This document shows positions 17,201-24,778 of a DNA stretch of 64,000 nt, one piece after another. The notes under the pieces were generated by a model, which was not told where the DNA came from, did not search any database, and saw only the letters and a list, made by a program, of their open reading frames with translations. Every line of letters starts with the position of its first letter. The first letter of the stretch is position 1. Source of the DNA: an uncultured Pseudodesulfovibrio sp. (GTDB lineage: Bacteria > Desulfobacterota > Desulfovibrionia > Desulfovibrionales > Desulfovibrionaceae); contig NZ_OY782498.1 in NCBI RefSeq assembly GCF_963677845.1, positions 2,239,518-2,303,517 of the forward strand. Reading direction: 5' to 3'. A program made the translations under genes and the position numbers.

Positions 17201-20200
17201 AACGCTTCATTCAGCGATGTCCTCTACGGCCCGGATGAAGTCGATCTGGTCGAGTGCCACGGCACCAGCACCAATCAGGGAGACCAGGAGGAAGTACACG
17301 CCCTAACCGCAATCTTCCCTGAAAACAGTGGGACAGTCCTTTCATCTTTTAAATCACAAATCGGGCACACTCTTGGAGCTTCGGGCATTACCAGCCTTAT
17401 CAGGGGTGTCAACGCCATGAAGAACGGCGTGCTCCCAGCCACCCTGAATTACGAAACCCCAGACCCTGAAGTCGGCATTGAAAAAGCAGGATTTCGGGTG
17501 CTAACAAAACCGGAGCCGTGGCCTTCCCCCGAAGGACGTCCCCGCCGCATGCAGGTGAACGCCTTCGGATTTGGCGGGGCAAGCTTTGTCGTTCACCTGG
17601 AAGGAACCGAGGCTGACAGGGAGAACGTTTGGAGTGACGATGGGTGGGAACCCGCCACTCAAACCGTAGTGCAGGAAGACAAATTAGTAGCATACCCGGT
17701 CAAAGGCGCATTCGGTTCCGCACGGGTGGCCACAGCAAGAAAAGTCAGAAATGAAGTGGAATCTCTACTCGGCGAATTGAAAGGCAAGGAGACTATTTCC
17801 AACGGTTTCCTGAACAAACTCGCAAGCAAAGGCGTTTTCCTCGCACAAAAAACATCCAGTCCGTCCGGTCTGGCCTGGATTTTTTCCGGCCAGGGCGGTT
17901 GGTACACAGGCATGGGCAAGGAGCTCTATGCCTCAGTGCCTGGCATCAAGAAAACCTTAGATTTCCTCAACGAATGTGCCGACTTTGACCTGCTTGACCT
18001 CATGTTCAACGCAGGTCCAAAAAAGTTCCAAAACACCAGATGGCAACAACCCGCACTATTCGCCCTAGAATACTCCATAGCCAAACACTTATTGGATTCC
18101 GGCATGAGCCCGGATGCCGTGGCCGGACACAGTCTCGGCGAATTCACGGCGCTGTGCGTTGCGGGGGTACTGTCTGCCGAAGACGCATTCTCAGTCGTCT
18201 GTAGTCGCGGCCGCCTCATGGACGAGGCCGCGGAGATGGTCGACGATCCAGGCGGCATGGTTGCCACCAATGCGCCGTTGGACATCCTCACCAGAAAAAC
18301 AAAACGCTTCCCCAAAACGATTATCACCAATTACAATTCTCCCAGTCAAACAGTTCTCGGCGGCCCTGTGGAGCTGCTTGACGACCTTGTGATCGAGCTT
18401 AAGGATCAAGGTTTCCTCGCCGTACGACTCAAGGTCAGCATGGCTTTCCATTCCGGCATCATGGCCAGTGTCCACGATGCTTTCGAAGCCGAGCTTGACA
18501 GCGTCACCTTCAATAAACCGACGATCCCCGTGATTTCCAACGTGAGCGGCGAAGTACATGAAGGTTCACCGGCTGCCATCAAGAGCACCATGATCAAACA
18601 CATGGAATCTCCGGTGCTCTGGACCCAGAACACATATACGCTCTGGGAAGAACTGCAGATCCGCTCCTTCCTTGAAATCGGGCCTTCGGATACCTTGAGT
18701 ACTTTTATCGGCGACACTCTCCCCAAGGCCGAATGCCAGTCCACATGCCGAGAGGACATGGAACAGGGCCAACTTCTGGACAGCACGGCATGGCTGTGCG
18801 CAAGGGGATACGGCGATATTTCGGACGGGCCGATCATCGAACTAAATGAGGCAGAGCCAACAGCTCTTGCCGTCGCACCGGCGACTCGCGTCGCCACAGG
18901 CAGCGGGTCCATCCTTGACCAGGTAATTCAGATCATCATGGATTCCACAGGCTATGAGCGAGACGAGATTGACCCGTCCATGGACATCCGTCAGGATCTC
19001 AACATCCGCTCCAGCCGTCTGCCCGTCATCATGGACGAAGCAGAAAAAGCCTTTGAAATCAAAATCCGTATCGAAGATTTCATCGGCGTCGAAACCATCA
19101 ATGACCTTGCCGCCCGCATCGCAGAAATCAAGGGTACTGATATGAACGCCGGAGCAGTGCCCGCCTTCGGAAGTACAGTAGACAACGGCAGCCTCCTTGA
19201 GCAGGTCATCAAGATCATCATGGATTCTACAGGCTACGAACGTGATGAAATCGAACCGGAGATGGATATCCGCCAGGATCTCAACATCCGCTCCAGCCGT
19301 CTGCCCGTCATCATGGACGAAGCAGAAAAAGCCTTTGAAATCGAAATCCGCATCGAAGATTTCATTGGCGTCGAGACCATCCAGGATCTTGCCGGCCGCA
19401 TAGCGGAAATCAAGGGTGTCGACATAAACGCTGAAATCGCGCCAGCGCCAACGAACGCGGACTACAACACTGTTCTTGAGCAGATGATTCAAATCATCAT
19501 GGATTCCACAGGCTATGAACGAGATGAAATCGAACCGGAGATGGACATTCGCCAAGATCTCAACATCCGGTCCAGTCGCTTGCCCATCATTATGGACGAA
19601 GCGGAAAAAATTTTTAAAACCGAAATTCGCATCGAAGACTTCATCGGCGTCGAGACCATTCAGGATCTTGCCAACAAAATTGCAGAGCTTCAGGGGCGCT
19701 CCCCTGTCGCCGCACGGTCAGTAGAAGACAGCAAGACCAAAACTCCTGTTGCTTCCGCAAAAATACTAGATACCGTTCAGAACGAGTTACCCGTCTTGCG
19801 GTATGAATTCGCCGAAACCGATGCCAACGCTCCCACAGGCACCCCGGCCTATAAGGTAGGCGGAGCCCCTGTCGTCATTGCAACCCTCGGTGGCTCCAAC
19901 CGAATCGACGCAGTTAAAAGTTGGGTCACAAAAACGGTTCAGGCTGATGTAGTCACCCTTGACCTGACCCGGGACACTAAGCTCGATGCTTTATCACAGT
20001 GCCAGGGTCTCATTCTACTCGTTGACGAAATAGAAGGCAGTGACAGCACGCGCACCATACCAGCCCTGTTGCAGGTATTCCCCGCCATGAAAGACTTTGC
20101 CGGCAACAAAACGAAGAAATTTTGCATCACTATGGGCGAAGCCCTCAACGGAGCAACCCTGAGTGAAGTCGGCGAAGGCGTACTCGGCATCCTCATTGCC

Positions 20201-22060
20201 GCAGCCATGGAATACTCCTCAACGGTCTTCCGCTATGCCGCTGTTTCGCAAGGGGTTGATATAAAGGATGTCCTTGATCGTTGCGTTTCCAGCGAAGAAC
20301 GGACGGTCGAACTCATTTTCAAGAATCGGGATATCATGACCCGAACGCCGCGCCCCGTTGCCTTCCGGACCGGCGAGTTGAAAACACAGCTCAAATCTGG
20401 CGATGTGATCGTCGTCACCGGCGGCGGCAAAGGCGTTACGGCAGCCGTGGCTGGAACTATAGCTGCCTTGGACGTGAAATTAGCATTGCTGGGTCGAAGC
20501 CCGGAAACTGCGCCAGACACAAAATCAACCCTCAACAGCATCAAGGGAATGGGATGTTCGGTGATGTACTGCTCCTGCGACGTCACAGACGCCCAAGCCG
20601 TTGGCAAGGCGATCAAATCCGTCGCCAAGACATACGGTCGCGTGGACGCAGTCATACACGGAGCTGGACTCCTCAAAGACGGTTTCCTGCAACTCATGTC
20701 CATTGAAGACTTCGAACTTGTTCTCAAAGTCAAATTGCAGGGTCTCATGAATATGGTCGAGGCCGCTTCCGGGCATGGCCTTCGACTGGTATCCGCTTTT
20801 TCTTCCGTGGCGGCATGGCATGGCAATATCGGGCAATCGAACTATTGCGCAGGAAACAGGGCCATGGCGGCCTACCTGGAATCTCTTGCAGATCGGGGCA
20901 TTGCCGGAAAGACCATCTGGCTGCCGCCTGTAGATGGTGTAGGTATGGCCAATGATCCAGAGGTGAAAAAACTTTTGGCCATGAAGAACATGGGGCAGGC
21001 GTATGTTCCCATCGCCTCCCTGGCCAGACTCATCCGGCTTGAAATTGCTGACGGCCAGCCGGGATGGACCTTGCTTTCCCGCCCGGTCACCGCCCCCATT
21101 GGCGACAGATTCTTCCCCACCGGGCCCGAAAATGAACTTCTAGGCCGGGCCGTACACGGCCTGCCCATGATCGACGAGATCACGGAACTCAAGCTTGAGA
21201 CACCCGAAATCAGCATAAAAAGGTCTGTTTCCCACACCACAGACCCATGGCTACCTAACCACAAACCTTATCCGATACTGAAGTACCCGCTCTTCTCGGC
21301 AGTCATGGCCGTGGAAAGCTTGCTGGAAACAGCCAAGGCGCTCTATCCCGATTTCACACCGACCGGAGTAAAAGACGTCCATTTCCTGGACATGATCCCC
21401 TGTTCCGAAGAAGCAACCCGCGAACTGCGCGTAACTGCCAATGGGCGAGACACTTCAATTGGTGCCACACGTGTTGCCGCATCACTTTCCTGCCGTGACA
21501 TGTCTCCCAAGGGACGCCAACTTGACCGGTGGAGCGACTGTTATACCGCTGAAATCATTATGGCAACCACCGCCGAACAAATGCTGACACCCCCGGTTTG
21601 GGACGGCGTTGACTCCCTACCCCCCGTCACGCTTTCACCGTCCAAGATAGCTGACATCTATGCAAAGTACACGGCCCAGCTCGACCGGTATCAAGTGATC
21701 CGAAAAATCACCGGAGCGAATGAACGCGGTGCCACTGGCATTACCGTCTATGGCGATGAAAAAGATTTCACTTCCAAACGCGCTCCGTATCAATACTCGC
21801 CCTACCTGTTGGAGGCATTGATGCAACTGGCTCTATTCCAGCCTCTCGCGGCGGGCAGCGAGATAGCTCCGTTCCTGCCCGTAGGAATCGGTGAACTGCG
21901 CTTTGCCAGACGCTGCAATCCCGACGAGGCTGTAGCGCTCAAGGTCCGGTTGCGCGAAAACATCAAAGACGGCTCGGTTTGGGACGGCATGGCTTTGGAC
22001 GAAAAAGGCAATGTGCTCATGATAGTTGAAGGCTTGTCCATGAAGCGTATAGCTAGCTAG
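14210..22060 (+). CDS. Single-chain PUFA/polyketide-type synthase: NMO-like x2, KS, AT, ACP x3, KR, DH
   Basis: The 2616-residue synthase reads as a PfaD-like enoyl reductase fused to a PfaA-like chain. Residues 1-320 hold a degenerate nitronate-monooxygenase-like unit, and 325-640 a fuller one (GNEAGGH, His464). KS spans about 672-1130 with Cys876, His1017 and His1053. AT spans about 1220-1530 with GHSLGEF (Ser1308). Three ACPs cover 1567-1830 with presumed phosphopantetheine serines 1601, 1695 and 1788. KR spans about 2060-2260 (Ser199-type Ser2199, Tyr2212). A product-template/PS-DH-like domain ends the chain (His2351; Glu2535 where Asp is usual). There is no thioesterase, second KS/CLF or FabA-like dehydratase. 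It should build a reduced acyl chain from malonyl units iteratively. The PPTase lies 11 bp downstream. Confidence 0.9.
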   Translation: MISLLHLTPLAVDKALAKAPIGDSTFIFDQSFLAPDAVQASQLREATEIFLRSTQLLAPEFKNTAKALEGARVWVEILPSELLNIQAALESLRNFSALDIVPVTGSHAFAKAWFADNAEASIALKGVESSGLVSADSIQVLYSAVEKDAENASIFIWGGLGTPEAAAAFIGSGAAGIVFESVHWLTDAMGLDDAAKVKVRKLRDDTTVVVGSSTGMPWRFFDKGNSKAVRQLTATANSLCDKNPDEAGRQLTRAAMAMTIEPLSSTFSATELIPLGPEAAFAKRFEEKYGSSMSAFAKFAADVRRLLAASPDILKRFDTNSTTKALGVRYPVIQGGMTWITDNFAFAREVERSGALPTITVGMRNTKYLEQDFGAIREEMGDRPYAVNALLLDENPYRDEQLAWIEKIRPPFVTIAAGDPAYVKRFAKLGIHVIYLAATVGLLKLAVKAGADFVVLEGNEAGGHVGKNSTLTLSQAALALRQETPDFFAKTKIIIAGGIYDRKTAYRAAMLGADGVQMGTAYLATREILETGALRQQYQELIVDAKPGGTVLSGESIGLRVRSLRTPKLDDICTLERNFVAKNVDESKRRLELEKISIGTLFVAARGINQTDNSTLNDDHCLREGQFMSGAVAGNISDVVSLDKLHTDVAAAPLTFPEFSKAENSTAAKSNGEHERIAITGMAAVNSLGNTYQKMFDASINMESGVGRVPANRWDHSKHLASNARVPNVYTDIGAFIDIEITRKDINVSPQNFRTMAESTRLTLLLAKQALEESGLLKSDIERPRIAVITSQNSAETASTFKDQLIHVYAEELVDNLAKSIPMTAEQRTAAIKDMRNSGMKPDDTTLIGRLNCTAAGYICNQYALNGPSYSVGAACASSLIALHCALMMLRQGIIDAAIVGGGEEVLTPGHYYEFCAIGSLAGMTGVKRKPTEYSRPFDKTRDGFVLGEGGSMLVIERESVARARGAKTHAYINGIGACTNHDGIVESVSASQQIALNASFSDVLYGPDEVDLVECHGTSTNQGDQEEVHALTAIFPENSGTVLSSFKSQIGHTLGASGITSLIRGVNAMKNGVLPATLNYETPDPEVGIEKAGFRVLTKPEPWPSPEGRPRRMQVNAFGFGGASFVVHLEGTEADRENVWSDDGWEPATQTVVQEDKLVAYPVKGAFGSARVATARKVRNEVESLLGELKGKETISNGFLNKLASKGVFLAQKTSSPSGLAWIFSGQGGWYTGMGKELYASVPGIKKTLDFLNECADFDLLDLMFNAGPKKFQNTRWQQPALFALEYSIAKHLLDSGMSPDAVAGHSLGEFTALCVAGVLSAEDAFSVVCSRGRLMDEAAEMVDDPGGMVATNAPLDILTRKTKRFPKTIITNYNSPSQTVLGGPVELLDDLVIELKDQGFLAVRLKVSMAFHSGIMASVHDAFEAELDSVTFNKPTIPVISNVSGEVHEGSPAAIKSTMIKHMESPVLWTQNTYTLWEELQIRSFLEIGPSDTLSTFIGDTLPKAECQSTCREDMEQGQLLDSTAWLCARGYGDISDGPIIELNEAEPTALAVAPATRVATGSGSILDQVIQIIMDSTGYERDEIDPSMDIRQDLNIRSSRLPVIMDEAEKAFEIKIRIEDFIGVETINDLAARIAEIKGTDMNAGAVPAFGSTVDNGSLLEQVIKIIMDSTGYERDEIEPEMDIRQDLNIRSSRLPVIMDEAEKAFEIEIRIEDFIGVETIQDLAGRIAEIKGVDINAEIAPAPTNADYNTVLEQMIQIIMDSTGYERDEIEPEMDIRQDLNIRSSRLPIIMDEAEKIFKTEIRIEDFIGVETIQDLANKIAELQGRSPVAARSVEDSKTKTPVASAKILDTVQNELPVLRYEFAETDANAPTGTPAYKVGGAPVVIATLGGSNRIDAVKSWVTKTVQADVVTLDLTRDTKLDALSQCQGLILLVDEIEGSDSTRTIPALLQVFPAMKDFAGNKTKKFCITMGEALNGATLSEVGEGVLGILIAAAMEYSSTVFRYAAVSQGVDIKDVLDRCVSSEERTVELIFKNRDIMTRTPRPVAFRTGELKTQLKSGDVIVVTGGGKGVTAAVAGTIAALDVKLALLGRSPETAPDTKSTLNSIKGMGCSVMYCSCDVTDAQAVGKAIKSVAKTYGRVDAVIHGAGLLKDGFLQLMSIEDFELVLKVKLQGLMNMVEAASGHGLRLVSAFSSVAAWHGNIGQSNYCAGNRAMAAYLESLADRGIAGKTIWLPPVDGVGMANDPEVKKLLAMKNMGQAYVPIASLARLIRLEIADGQPGWTLLSRPVTAPIGDRFFPTGPENELLGRAVHGLPMIDEITELKLETPEISIKRSVSHTTDPWLPNHKPYPILKYPLFSAVMAVESLLETAKALYPDFTPTGVKDVHFLDMIPCSEEATRELRVTANGRDTSIGATRVAASLSCRDMSPKGRQLDRWSDCYTAEIIMATTAEQMLTPPVWDGVDSLPPVTLSPSKIADIYAKYTAQLDRYQVIRKITGANERGATGITVYGDEKDFTSKRAPYQYSPYLLEALMQLALFQPLAAGSEIAPFLPVGIGELRFARRCNPDEAVALKVRLRENIKDGSVWDGMALDEKGNVLMIVEGLSMKRIAS
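18910..19690 (+). repeat. Three tandem acyl-carrier-protein repeats within the PKS
   Basis: Three units of about 93 codons repeat from 18910, 19190 and 19470. Each has the core IIMDSTGYERDEI, then DIRQDLNIRSSRLP and EDFIGVET. Units one and two are almost identical in DNA over the core near 18995-19075 and 19275-19350, which suggests recent duplication or gene conversion. Unit three differs more (IFKTEIRIED). The spacer between units is short and Ala/Pro-containing. Confidence 0.9.
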
Positions 22061-22071
22061 GCGTCATTTGC

Positions 22072-22626
22072 ATGATTCTCTTCTGCGATGGCATAGAAAT
22101 CGCCGTTCGCCGAGCGCCTGTAGGAGATAACCGACGCACACTTGCTGAGATTGCATGCACAGATCTGTCGTTTGACATGCATGGATTCTCTCTGGAAAAA
22201 GTGGGGTTGGGAGTTCCGAAACTCGTTGGGGAAAATCAGGCACCAGCCATATCGTTCACATCCTCCCGAGAAATCCGGTGGTGTGCCGTGGCGTGGTGCA
22301 AAGGGCTTGGTATTGATGTCGCATGCCCGGAGGAATTCGAGCCACCATACCCTGTGTCACGTGTTTTCGATGCTGCTGAGATAAAACTAACTGAAGCCCA
22401 TATTGATGATCAGTTGTCGCAACTGGCCCTACTGTGGAGTTTCAAGGAAGCGGCTGCCAAGGCCATGGGGACGGGTTTCAACGCTGTCGAACCCGGAGAG
22501 TTGACGGCAGCAGCTCTGCATGAGAAAGACGACAAGCTCAACGGAATCGTCACGACGCCCGGAGGAAAGCTCCCGGTTGTTGCGATCCGGGTGAGCGACT
22601 GCTGGCTAGCCATTGCACGAAGATAA
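22072..22626 (+). CDS. Sfp-type 4'-phosphopantetheinyl transferase
   Basis: The 184-residue protein has the two signature motifs: GLGIDVA at 78-84 (Asp82 for Mg2+) and WSFKEAAAK at 122-130 (Glu126, Lys130). It transfers phosphopantetheine from CoA to the ACP serines of the synthase encoded 11 bp upstream. It is shorter at the N terminus than Sfp itself, closer to the AcpS-like small form. Its place in the operon suggests it is dedicated to the unusual ACPs. Confidence 0.85.
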   Translation: MILFCDGIEIAVRRAPVGDNRRTLAEIACTDLSFDMHGFSLEKVGLGVPKLVGENQAPAISFTSSREIRWCAVAWCKGLGIDVACPEEFEPPYPVSRVFDAAEIKLTEAHIDDQLSQLALLWSFKEAAAKAMGTGFNAVEPGELTAAALHEKDDKLNGIVTTPGGKLPVVAIRVSDCWLAIARR

Positions 22627-22643
22627 TTGAGTCGAGGATATAC

Positions 22644-23765
22644 ATGTCGAAATTTGAGATAATTCCCGTTCGTTCTTCCGGGGAGATGAAGCAATTCGTC
22701 GAACTGCCCTGGACTATATACAAAGACTCGCCCAACTGGGTACCGCCGCTCAAGAAGAGCATGACGCACCTTTTGACGCCGGGCAAACACCCTTTCTGGG
22801 AATTTGCCAATCGTGAACTCTTTCTGCTCAAGCAAGGACGACAGGTCGTTGGCCGCATCGCAGCCATAGTCGATGGCAACTACAACAAGTATCACCATGA
22901 GAAGGCCGGTGTCTGGGGCTTCTTCGAATGCATCGACGATCAGGAAGCAGCCGACATGCTGTTCGACGCCGCCGAGTCATGGCTTCGCGAAGCGAGCATG
23001 GAGTACATGCACGGGCCTTTCAACCCCTCCACCAACTACGAGGTCGCCATGCTCATCGAAGGCGGCGAAGTGCCGCCGGTGCTCATGATGACCTACAATC
23101 ACGACTACTACCCTTCTTTGGTGGAAGCCTCAGGCCAGACCAAGGAAAAGGACCTTTTCGCCTTCAAGTTCAAACGGGGCCATCAGTTGCCCGAATGGGT
23201 AACCAAGATCTCCAACCGATTGGTGGACAAGGGCGAGGTCACCATCCGTCATCTGGACATGAAGAAACTGGATGAGGAAGTGATCCTCATGAACAAGCTG
23301 TACCGGGCAGCCTGGGCCGACAACTGGGCTTTTGTCCCGGCAACGGATGCCGAAATCGCCATCCAGGCCAAGGAACTCAAGGACATCATCGAGCCACGTC
23401 TGGCCTTTTTTCTCTATTATGACGACGAACCCGTGGGCGTGGGCGTTATCCTGCCGGACGCCAACCCGCTCCTCAAGGAATTCAACGGCAAGCTCGGCGT
23501 CACCGCCTTGTACAAGCTGCTCCGTCACAAATCCAAGATCGTCGGCACACGCTGCATCCTCTTCGGCGTCAAGCCCAAGTACCACCAGATAGGCGTGCCG
23601 CTCGTCGCGCTGGATTACATCCTGAAGATGAGTGAAGAATTCCCCCAATACAAGAATATTGAGATGAGCTGGACCCTGGAGGACAACGCAGGGATCAACG
23701 ACCTGCTGGAAGACTTCGGGGGCGACCTCTACAAAAAATACCGAATCTATCGAAAAGATTTTTAG
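22644..23765 (+). CDS. GNAT-fold acyltransferase-like protein (YghO-like)
   Basis: This 373-residue protein resembles the YghO-type family of double GNAT-like proteins of about 370-390 residues. Landmarks are KDSPNWVPPL near residue 28, the NPSTNYEVAML stretch in the middle and KYHQIGVPLVAL in the C-terminal half. Members often lie near lipid genes such as serine palmitoyltransferase-like enzymes; their reaction is not established. Here it sits 17 bp after the PPTase in the PKS operon, so acyl transfer from the synthase to an amine or other acceptor is a reasonable inference, especially as the PKS lacks a thioesterase. Confidence 0.65.
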   Translation: MSKFEIIPVRSSGEMKQFVELPWTIYKDSPNWVPPLKKSMTHLLTPGKHPFWEFANRELFLLKQGRQVVGRIAAIVDGNYNKYHHEKAGVWGFFECIDDQEAADMLFDAAESWLREASMEYMHGPFNPSTNYEVAMLIEGGEVPPVLMMTYNHDYYPSLVEASGQTKEKDLFAFKFKRGHQLPEWVTKISNRLVDKGEVTIRHLDMKKLDEEVILMNKLYRAAWADNWAFVPATDAEIAIQAKELKDIIEPRLAFFLYYDDEPVGVGVILPDANPLLKEFNGKLGVTALYKLLRHKSKIVGTRCILFGVKPKYHQIGVPLVALDYILKMSEEFPQYKNIEMSWTLEDNAGINDLLEDFGGDLYKKYRIYRKDF

Positions 23766-23774
23766 GACGTCATC

Positions 23775-24764
23775 ATGCGCGCATTGGTCACGGGAGCAGC
23801 AGGCTTTGTAGGCAGCCATTTGGCAGAGGCTCTCGCCGCTGACGGCCATGACGTGACATGCCTCCTTCGTCCGGGCAGCAAGCCACGCTGGTTGTCCGGC
23901 ACCTCCCTCCCCATTGTCGATTGCGGCATGAATTCACCGGAAGCCATGGTCGAAGCGGTCGGCAGCAGCGATGTGATATTTCATGTGGCCGGTGTGACCA
24001 AGGCGAATACTCCGCAAGGCTATTTCGACGGCAACGTCGACATCACCCGCAATCTCGTGGACGCCGTCAAGACGCACAGTCAGCAGGTCAAGGCGATCAT
24101 TGGGATATCCAGTCAGGCGGCAGCGGGTCCGCATCCCGGCCCCGACGGTCTGGACGAGTCGGCAACGCCCGCCCCTGTTTCCTATTACGGAAAGGCGAAG
24201 TTGCAATCGGAGAACGTGCTCATGGAGCTTGCCGACTCCGTTGCAGTGGGCATCGTCAGGCCACCCATGGTCTACGGGCCGAGAGACTACGCGTTTCTCC
24301 CACTCTATTCCGGCGCCAGGCTCGGCCTCTTCCCTGTTCCCGGCAGCCGCAAGACACTCATGAGCATCATCCATGTCCACGATCTGGTCCGGGGCATCGT
24401 TTCTCTCAGTAACGGTTTGCTGGACAGGAACGTCCCTTCGGGCAACGCCTATTTCCTTTCCAGCCAGACCGCGTCGTGGGCCGAGATCGGCACAGCCATA
24501 GGCGACGCTGTAGGGCGCAGGCAGATCCTGTTCCCCATTCCCCTGTTCGCCATCGGAGCCGTGGCCATGGTCAACGGCGTGCTGGCCCGATGGGGCCTCC
24601 CCACCAACCACTTGTTGCCGGACAAATGGCGCGAAGCCAAACAGCCGGGGTGGGTGTGCACTCACGCCAACGCCAGCGCAGATTTCGGATACTCGCCCCG
24701 GATCGGGCTTGAAGAGGGAATGCGCACCACTATCGAATGGTGCCGGGAAAACGGCCTGTTATAG
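23775..24764 (+). CDS. NAD(P)-dependent extended SDR (epimerase/dehydratase family)
   Basis: A Rossmann motif TGAAGFVG (6-13) and the catalytic YxxxK as YGKAK (Tyr138, Lys142) identify an extended short-chain dehydrogenase of 329 residues. The C-terminal substrate domain does not match a well-known sugar epimerase closely. It resembles 3-beta-hydroxysteroid/HpnA- or dihydroflavonol-like reductases. As the last gene of the PKS operon, 9 bp after the GNAT-like gene, it may reduce a keto group of the lipid product. A sugar-nucleotide role cannot be excluded. Confidence 0.75.
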   Translation: MRALVTGAAGFVGSHLAEALAADGHDVTCLLRPGSKPRWLSGTSLPIVDCGMNSPEAMVEAVGSSDVIFHVAGVTKANTPQGYFDGNVDITRNLVDAVKTHSQQVKAIIGISSQAAAGPHPGPDGLDESATPAPVSYYGKAKLQSENVLMELADSVAVGIVRPPMVYGPRDYAFLPLYSGARLGLFPVPGSRKTLMSIIHVHDLVRGIVSLSNGLLDRNVPSGNAYFLSSQTASWAEIGTAIGDAVGRRQILFPIPLFAIGAVAMVNGVLARWGLPTNHLLPDKWREAKQPGWVCTHANASADFGYSPRIGLEEGMRTTIEWCRENGLL

Positions 24765-24778
24765 GGCGTCAGCCCCTG

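Noticed and set aside
18842..19555. Minus-strand repetitive frame of 237 codons
   Set aside because: It is the mirror of the three ACP repeats; the periodic look comes from the ACP duplication.
14210..22060. Heterocyst glycolipid (HglE) or enediyne synthase identity
   Set aside because: The ACP triplet, the fused NMO-like domains and the domain order fit a PfaD-PfaA-like chain better. I could not test this by phylogeny, so only the specific names were dropped.
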